This document shows positions 59,478 through 64,000 of a stretch of 64,000 bases of DNA, piece by piece (position 1 is the stretch's first letter; every line of letters begins with the position of its first letter). The stretch is taken from positions 61,517,792 to 61,581,791 of the forward strand of contig NC_132788.1 in assembly GCF_048418805.1 (NCBI RefSeq). The letters are read 5' to 3'. The position numbers and the translations under genes are program-made. The DNA comes from Vulpes vulpes. Lineage: Eukaryota > Chordata > Mammalia > Carnivora > Canidae. The notes beneath the pieces were generated by a model. The model made no database searches, was not told the DNA's origin, and worked only from the letters and a program-made list of their open reading frames with translations.

Positions 59478-59775
59478 GAAAATTGTATTTCTTAAATAAT
59501 AAGACTTGAAAGTCTAAATGACTGCTTGATCCAATTTTGTGTTGGTAGGCATGAAAATAACATCAATCTCATACATCTCTAGCACAGCTCTTGGGTGACC
59601 AGGTGCATCCTCAATGAGCAGTACATTATGAAAGAAATCTTTTTTTTTTTTTTCCTTCTAAGTAGTAGGTCTCAACAGCAGGCTTAAAATATCCAGTAAA
59701 TCACATTATAAACAGACATGCTATTATCCAGAATTTGTTGTTCCATGTATAGAGCACAGAGTAGAGTTAGTATAA

Positions 59776-60081
59776 CTTTTAATAGACTGTAATTAATTAG
59801 AGAGAGAGAGCACACACACAAGTGGGGGAAGGGGCAGAGAGAGAACGAGAGAGAACCCTCAAGCAGAATCCCTGCTGAGTGTAGAACCTCATGCTGGGGT
59901 TGATTCCAGGACATGAAATCATGACCTGAGCCAAAACCAAGAGCCAGCCACTTATCTGACTGGGTCACCCAGGTACCCCCAGAAATACATGCTGGGTGAT
60001 TAAAAAAAATTCCTGGGTGATTCTATCACAAATGGTCCTAAATTAGGCTTAACAAACACTGCAACTTACTGAGCGAGAGCC
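59776..60081 (-). mobile_element. Inverted copy (arm A): SINE plus flanking DNA inserted in Tigger1
   Basis: Interrupts Tigger1 between AGTATAACT and CCTGGGACTTT. 59801-60081 is the exact reverse complement of 61540-61820. It includes a SINEC (about 59785-59981) and about 100 bp of non-SINE flank. Confidence 0.93.
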
Positions 60082-60217
60082 CTGGGACTTTCAGAATGGT
60101 AATGAGCACTGGCTTCAACTTCAAGTCACCAGTTACATTAGTCCCTAACAAGAGAGCCCATCCTTTGAAGCTTTGAATCCAGGCACTGATTTCTCTCTAG
60201 CTATGAAAGTCCTAGAT

Positions 60218-60413
60218 GGGGACACCTGGGTGGTTCAGTTGGTTGTGTCTGCCTTCAGCTCAGGTCATGTTCCCAGTATCCTGGGATCAACCCCCCCCCA
60301 CCCCCAAAATCAGGCTCCCTGATCAGCAGGGAGTCTGCTCCTCTCCCTCCGCCCCTGGTCATGCTCTTTCTCTCTCACCCTCTCAAATAAATAAAATGTT
60401 GGTTTTTTTTTTA
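60218..60413 (+). mobile_element. SINEC inside Tigger1
   Basis: GGGGACACCTGGGTGGTTCA head. AAGTCCTAGATG/AAATCCTAGATG flanks. Confidence 0.9.
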
Positions 60414-61539
60414 AATCCTAGATGTTATCTTCTTCCAGTAGAAGGCTGTTTCATATACACTGAAAATCTGTTGTTTCATTAGCCACCTTCATTAATGATC
60501 TTAGCTAGATTTTCTGGATAATTTGCTGCAGCTTTTACTTGCTGCTTTATCTTGCAATTTTATGTTATAGAGACGGCTTCTTTCCTTAAACCGCACGAAC
60601 AACCTCTGCTGGCTTCAGACTTTTCTTCTGCAGCTTGCTCATCTCTCTCAGCCTTCAGAGAATTGAAGAGAATTAGGGCCTTGCTCTCAATTAGGCTTTG
60701 GCTTAAGGAAGTGTTGTGGCTAGTCTGATGTTTTATTCAGACTATTAGAACTTTCTCTATATCAGCAACAAGACTGTTTCACTTTCTTATTATTCGTGTA
60801 TTCACTGAAGTATCACTTTTACTCTTCTCCAATGACTTTCCTTTGCATCCACAATTTGCTGTTTGGTACAAAAGGACTAGCTTTCAGCCTGTTCCAACTT
60901 TCAACATGTCTTCCTCACTAAGCTGAATCATTTTTAGCTTTTGATTTAAAGTGAGAGACTTGTGATTCTTCCTTTCACTTGAACACTTGGAGGCCATTGT
61001 AGGATTATCAAATTGGCCTAATTTCAATATTGTTGTGTCTTAGGAAATATAGAGGCCTGAAGAGAGGAAGACAGGGAGAGAAACTGCCAACTGGTGGAGC
61101 AGTCACAGCAATGCTGGTTAATGAAGTTCTCTGTCTTATATAGGCATGGTTCGTGGTGCCCCCAAGCAGTTACAATAGTAACATCAAGGAGCACTGATCA
61201 TAGATCACCGTAATAAATAAAATAATAATGAAAAAGTTTGAAACATTGCAAGAATTAACAAAATGTGGCACAGAGAAATGAAGTGAGCAAATGCTGCTGG
61301 AAAAATGGTGTTGACAGACTTGCTCAATGCGGGGTTGCCATGAGCCTTCAACTTAAGAAGAATGCGATATCTGTGAAACACAATAAAGTGAAGTATGATG
61401 AAGTAAAGTATGCTTGTATCTGTCTCCTCCCCCTATACTCTCTTGAGAATCTTTTCTTGCCCTGTGGAACTTCTGCTGACCCTTTAGAATCTATCTTATT
61501 ACTCCAGCAAAATTCACCTGCTCCGACATTAGCTCCCAT

Positions 61540-61915
61540 GGCTCTCGCTCAGTAAGTTGCAGTGTTTGTTAAGCCTAATTTAGGACCATTTGTGATAGAA
61601 TCACCCAGGAATTTTTTTTAATCACCCAGCATGTATTTCTGGGGGTACCTGGGTGACCCAGTCAGATAAGTGGCTGGCTCTTGGTTTTGGCTCAGGTCAT
61701 GATTTCATGTCCTGGAATCAACCCCAGCATGAGGTTCTACACTCAGCAGGGATTCTGCTTGAGGGTTCTCTCTCGTTCTCTCTCTGCCCCTTCCCCCACT
61801 TGTGTGTGTGCTCTCTCTCTAAAATAAATAAATAAATCTTTTTAAAAGACCATATATCCTGGGCCCTGCCTTTACCCAAATAAATCATTTGGGCTGAGAT
61901 TCTTTATTTTTAATC
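61540..61915 (+). mobile_element. MER5-like remnant carrying a SINEC (arm B, likely source copy)
   Basis: TAGGACCATTTGTGATAGAA with TCACCCAGGAA and, after the SINE, TATCCTGGGCCCTGCCTTTA resemble a MER5-type hAT remnant. The SINE occupies about 61641-61845. 61540-61820 is duplicated in inverse at arm A. Confidence 0.6.
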
Positions 61916-61930
61916 TAAAATGTTGACTAG

Positions 61931-62125
61931 GGGGGATCCCTGGGTGGCGCAGCAGTTTAGCGCCTGCCTTTGGCCCAGGGCGCGATCCTGGAGACCGGGG
62001 ATCGAATCACACGTCGGGCTCCTGGTGCATGGAGCCTGCTTCTCCCTCTGCCTCTCTCTCTGCCTCTCTCTCTCTCTCTTTCTCTCTCTGTGTGACTATC
62101 ATAAATAAATAAAAATTAAAAAAAA
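61931..62125 (+). mobile_element. SINEC_Cf (young)
   Basis: GGGATCCCTGGGTGGCGCAG head. TAAAATGTTGACTAG duplicated at 61916-61930 and 62126-62140. Confidence 0.95.
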
Positions 62126-62140
62126 TAAAATGTTGACTAG

Positions 62141-62945
62141 ATAATGCATTTATGTGGTTTAGATATCAAACAACATAATACATTTCTGCACAATGAGCAC
62201 ATGGAAAGATGTTCAGCACCATTAGTCATTAGGGAAATGCATTTCAAAATCTCTATGAAATCCCACTCCACACCCACTGGGATGACTAAAATAAAAAAGA
62301 TAGACCATAACAAGTGTTGCCATGGATGTGAGGAATTGGAACCCTCAACTATGACTGGTAGGGATATAAAATGGTACAGCTATTTTGGAAAATTTGTTTG
62401 ACAGTACCTAAAGAAATTAGAGTTACTAATATGCCCCAGCAATTCCATTCCTAGATATATACCCAACATACATCTATGCAAAAATTTGTACAAAACATTT
62501 ATAGCAGCATTACTAAAATAGTCAAAAAGTGAATAACCCTATTCATCAACTGATGAATGAATAAAAAATGTGGTATGTCCATAAATAGTTATTTGGCAGT
62601 GAGGAAGGACATATACTACTTCGTGTGTGAACCTTGAAAATATTATGCTAAGTGAATAACTAGTCATAAAGGACCCCATATTGTGTGATTCCATTTATAT
62701 GAATTATCAAAATAGACAAAGCCATAAAGATCAAAAGCAGAGTGGGGATTGACAGGAGGAAAAAGGGATTAATTGTAATAGGTATGCAGTTTCTTTTTGA
62801 GGGTGATAAAGATATTCTACAATTATATACCAATGATTGTTGGACAACTTCATGAATATACTAAAAACCACTGAATTGTACATCTTAAAAGGATGAACTT
62901 TATGGTATGGGAATTATATCTCAATAAAGTTGTTATTTTAAAATG
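62141..62945 (+). mobile_element. Ancient L1 (L1M) 3' end
   Basis: Contains the end of ORF2-like sequence and 3' UTR phrases CAGCAATTCCATTCCTAG, CAACTGATGAATGAATAA and CCACTGAATTGTACATCTTA. Confidence 0.88.
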
Positions 62946-63002
62946 CAAATGGTCATAAGGGAAGGGCAATAATGAAAAGGTGTGATCATTTACAGCAGCA
63001 AG

Positions 63003-63122
63003 ATTTTTTTTTTGTTTCTTTTTGTTTTGTTTAAGTAGGCTCCATGCCCAACGTGGGACTTGAACTCATGACCCTGAGATCAAGAGTCACATGCTGTACT
63101 GAGTGAACCAACCAGGCACCCC
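63003..63122 (-). mobile_element. Old short SINEC
   Basis: T-rich start, AAGTAGGCTCCATGCCCAAC and CCAACCAGGCACCCC end. Confidence 0.8.
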
Positions 63123-63270
63123 TAGAGCAGTGATATGTAACTGCTTTGGTACCATAGACATCTTTGGCACCCTGGGGACCCCTTCTCAGAATGAAGTTTT
63201 TGAATGTACAAAATACAATATAGAAGATTACAGTGAAAGCAAATTGTATCAAAATAAAGTTCTCTGATTT

Positions 63271-63412
63271 TTTTAAAAGATTTTATTTATTTATTCATGA
63301 GAGACAGAGAGAGAGAGCGGCAGACATAAGGCAGAGGTTGAGAAGCAGGCTCCACGCAGGGAGCCCGACGTGGGAGGCAGGCGCTAAACCGCTGAGCTAC
63401 CCAGGGATCCCC
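63271..63412 (-). mobile_element. SINEC with internal deletion
   Basis: AAGTTCTCTGATTT (63257-63270) and AAGTCCTCTGATTT (63413-63426) flank it. About 40 bp of the tRNA-related part are missing after GACGTGGGA. Confidence 0.9.
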
Positions 63413-63796
63413 AAGTCCTCTGATTTAAAAAAAATACATGCAGTGAAAACTCCTCCTCTCAATTCTGCTCCCCATCTTCCTAGGTCTCAACCCAGTCTGC
63501 CCAACTCCACCCCAACCAAGAAAACACTTTCGTTTTTTTTGTTGTTGTTGTTGTTATTGTATCTATTTCCAGAGTTTTTTAAAGCACAGACAAACAAATG
63601 TAAAGTTATATTCTTGTTCTACTCTTTCTTAAATACAGAGGGTACTGTATTATACACACTATTAAAGACCTTGCTTTTTGTTTCCATGTAATAATATATC
63701 TTGGAGATTTTCCCCCAAATCAATATATAAAGAACGTCCTCAATTTTTTTTTTTGCTTCCTAGTGTTATTCCATTATATGATTAAAAGATAAGTTT

Positions 63797-63975
63797 TTAA
63801 AGATTTTATTTATTTATTCATGAGCATACACAGAGAAGAGAGAGAGAGGCAGAGACACAGGCAGAGGGAGAAGCAGGCTCCATGCAGGGAGCCCGATGTG
63901 GGACTCGATCCCAGGTTTCCAGGATCATGCCCTGGGCTGAAGGCGGCGCTAAACCGCTGAGCCACCTGGGTTGCC
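63797..63975 (-). mobile_element. SINEC
   Basis: TAAAAGATAAGT/TAAAAGATAATT flanks. Full-length near-consensus body. Confidence 0.9.
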
Positions 63976-64000
63976 CTAAAAGATAATTTATTTAACTTGT

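Larger units (their letters stand above)
59479..61415 (-). mobile_element. Tigger1 (pogo-like) DNA transposon fossil
   Basis: The sequence follows the Tigger1 consensus. On the minus strand the start of the transposase reading (MASKCSSE-like) lies near 60996. Downstream phrases such as TCTTAAATAATAAGACTTGA (+ strand) come from the far end. The reading frame is degraded and interrupted by an insertion at about 59776-60080 and a SINE at 60218-60413, so no active enzyme is expected. Confidence 0.88.

Noticed and set aside
59131..59491. AGAAATACAATTT at 59131 as reverse complement of the Tigger1 edge AAATTGTATTTCT at 59480
   Set aside because: Only about 13 AT-rich bases match and no longer homology extends, so chance is sufficient.
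60000..61000. Possible intact Tigger1 transposase gene
   Set aside because: The frame is broken by many substitutions, a 300-bp inverted insertion and a SINE; no long open frame remains.

Overview
The window is mammalian nuclear DNA, almost certainly from a dog or close canid. It carries about 46 copies of the carnivore tRNA-Lys-derived SINE family (SINEC/SINEC_Cf: a head like GGGATCCCTGGGTGGCGCAG, a CT-rich middle, an AATAAA-rich tail). Many copies have clean target-site duplications. Older mammalian L1, L2, MIR, MaLR and Tigger1 remnants lie between them. Genes are intron-rich with GT-AG splice sites. Three CpG islands mark promoters.

Five protein-coding genes can be reconstructed exon by exon. 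Their order and orientation match, in reverse, the human 3p25.3 block JAGN1-IL17RE-IL17RC-CRELD1-PRRT3. Region by region: 1-7.3 kb is intergenic and repeat-rich. 7.3-15.1 kb holds PRRT3 on the + strand (CpG-island exon 1, three coding exons, 985 aa). 15.9-24.3 kb holds CRELD1 on the - strand (10 coding exons, 420 aa), tail to tail with PRRT3. 24.5-37.1 kb holds IL17RC on the - strand (19 coding exons, 715 aa). 38.0-49.6 kb holds IL17RE on the - strand (16 coding exons, 685 aa). 49.6-55.2 kb is intergenic. 55.2-58.3 kb holds JAGN1 on the - strand (2 coding exons, 183 aa). 58.4-64 kb is intergenic and contains a Tigger1 fossil, an L1 3' end and several SINEs.

IL17RE and IL17RC are neighbouring paralogous receptor subunits of the IL-17 family. 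Each has a secreted ectodomain split over many small exons, one transmembrane exon and a single large 3' exon encoding the cytoplasmic SEFIR domain. In the published literature IL-17RC pairs with IL-17RA for IL-17A/F, and IL-17RE pairs with IL-17RA for IL-17C. CRELD1 and JAGN1 are endoplasmic-reticulum-associated membrane proteins. PRRT3 is a poorly characterised proline-rich membrane protein. Nothing indicates an operon-like joint function beyond the receptor pair.

I found no convincing new biological system. The strongest anomalies are a perfect 281-bp inverted duplication spanning a SINE and its non-SINE flank inside a Tigger1 fossil (59.8/61.5 kb), an apparent frameshifted C-terminal extension of IL17RE relative to the human protein as I recall it, a 16-nt IL17RE microexon, a long CA repeat just downstream of an IL17RE 5' splice site, an extremely tight IL17RC-CRELD1 junction, and two SINEs inserted into the same target sequence. 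Exon boundaries were derived by hand from splice motifs, reading phase and remembered human protein sequences. No alignment was run.
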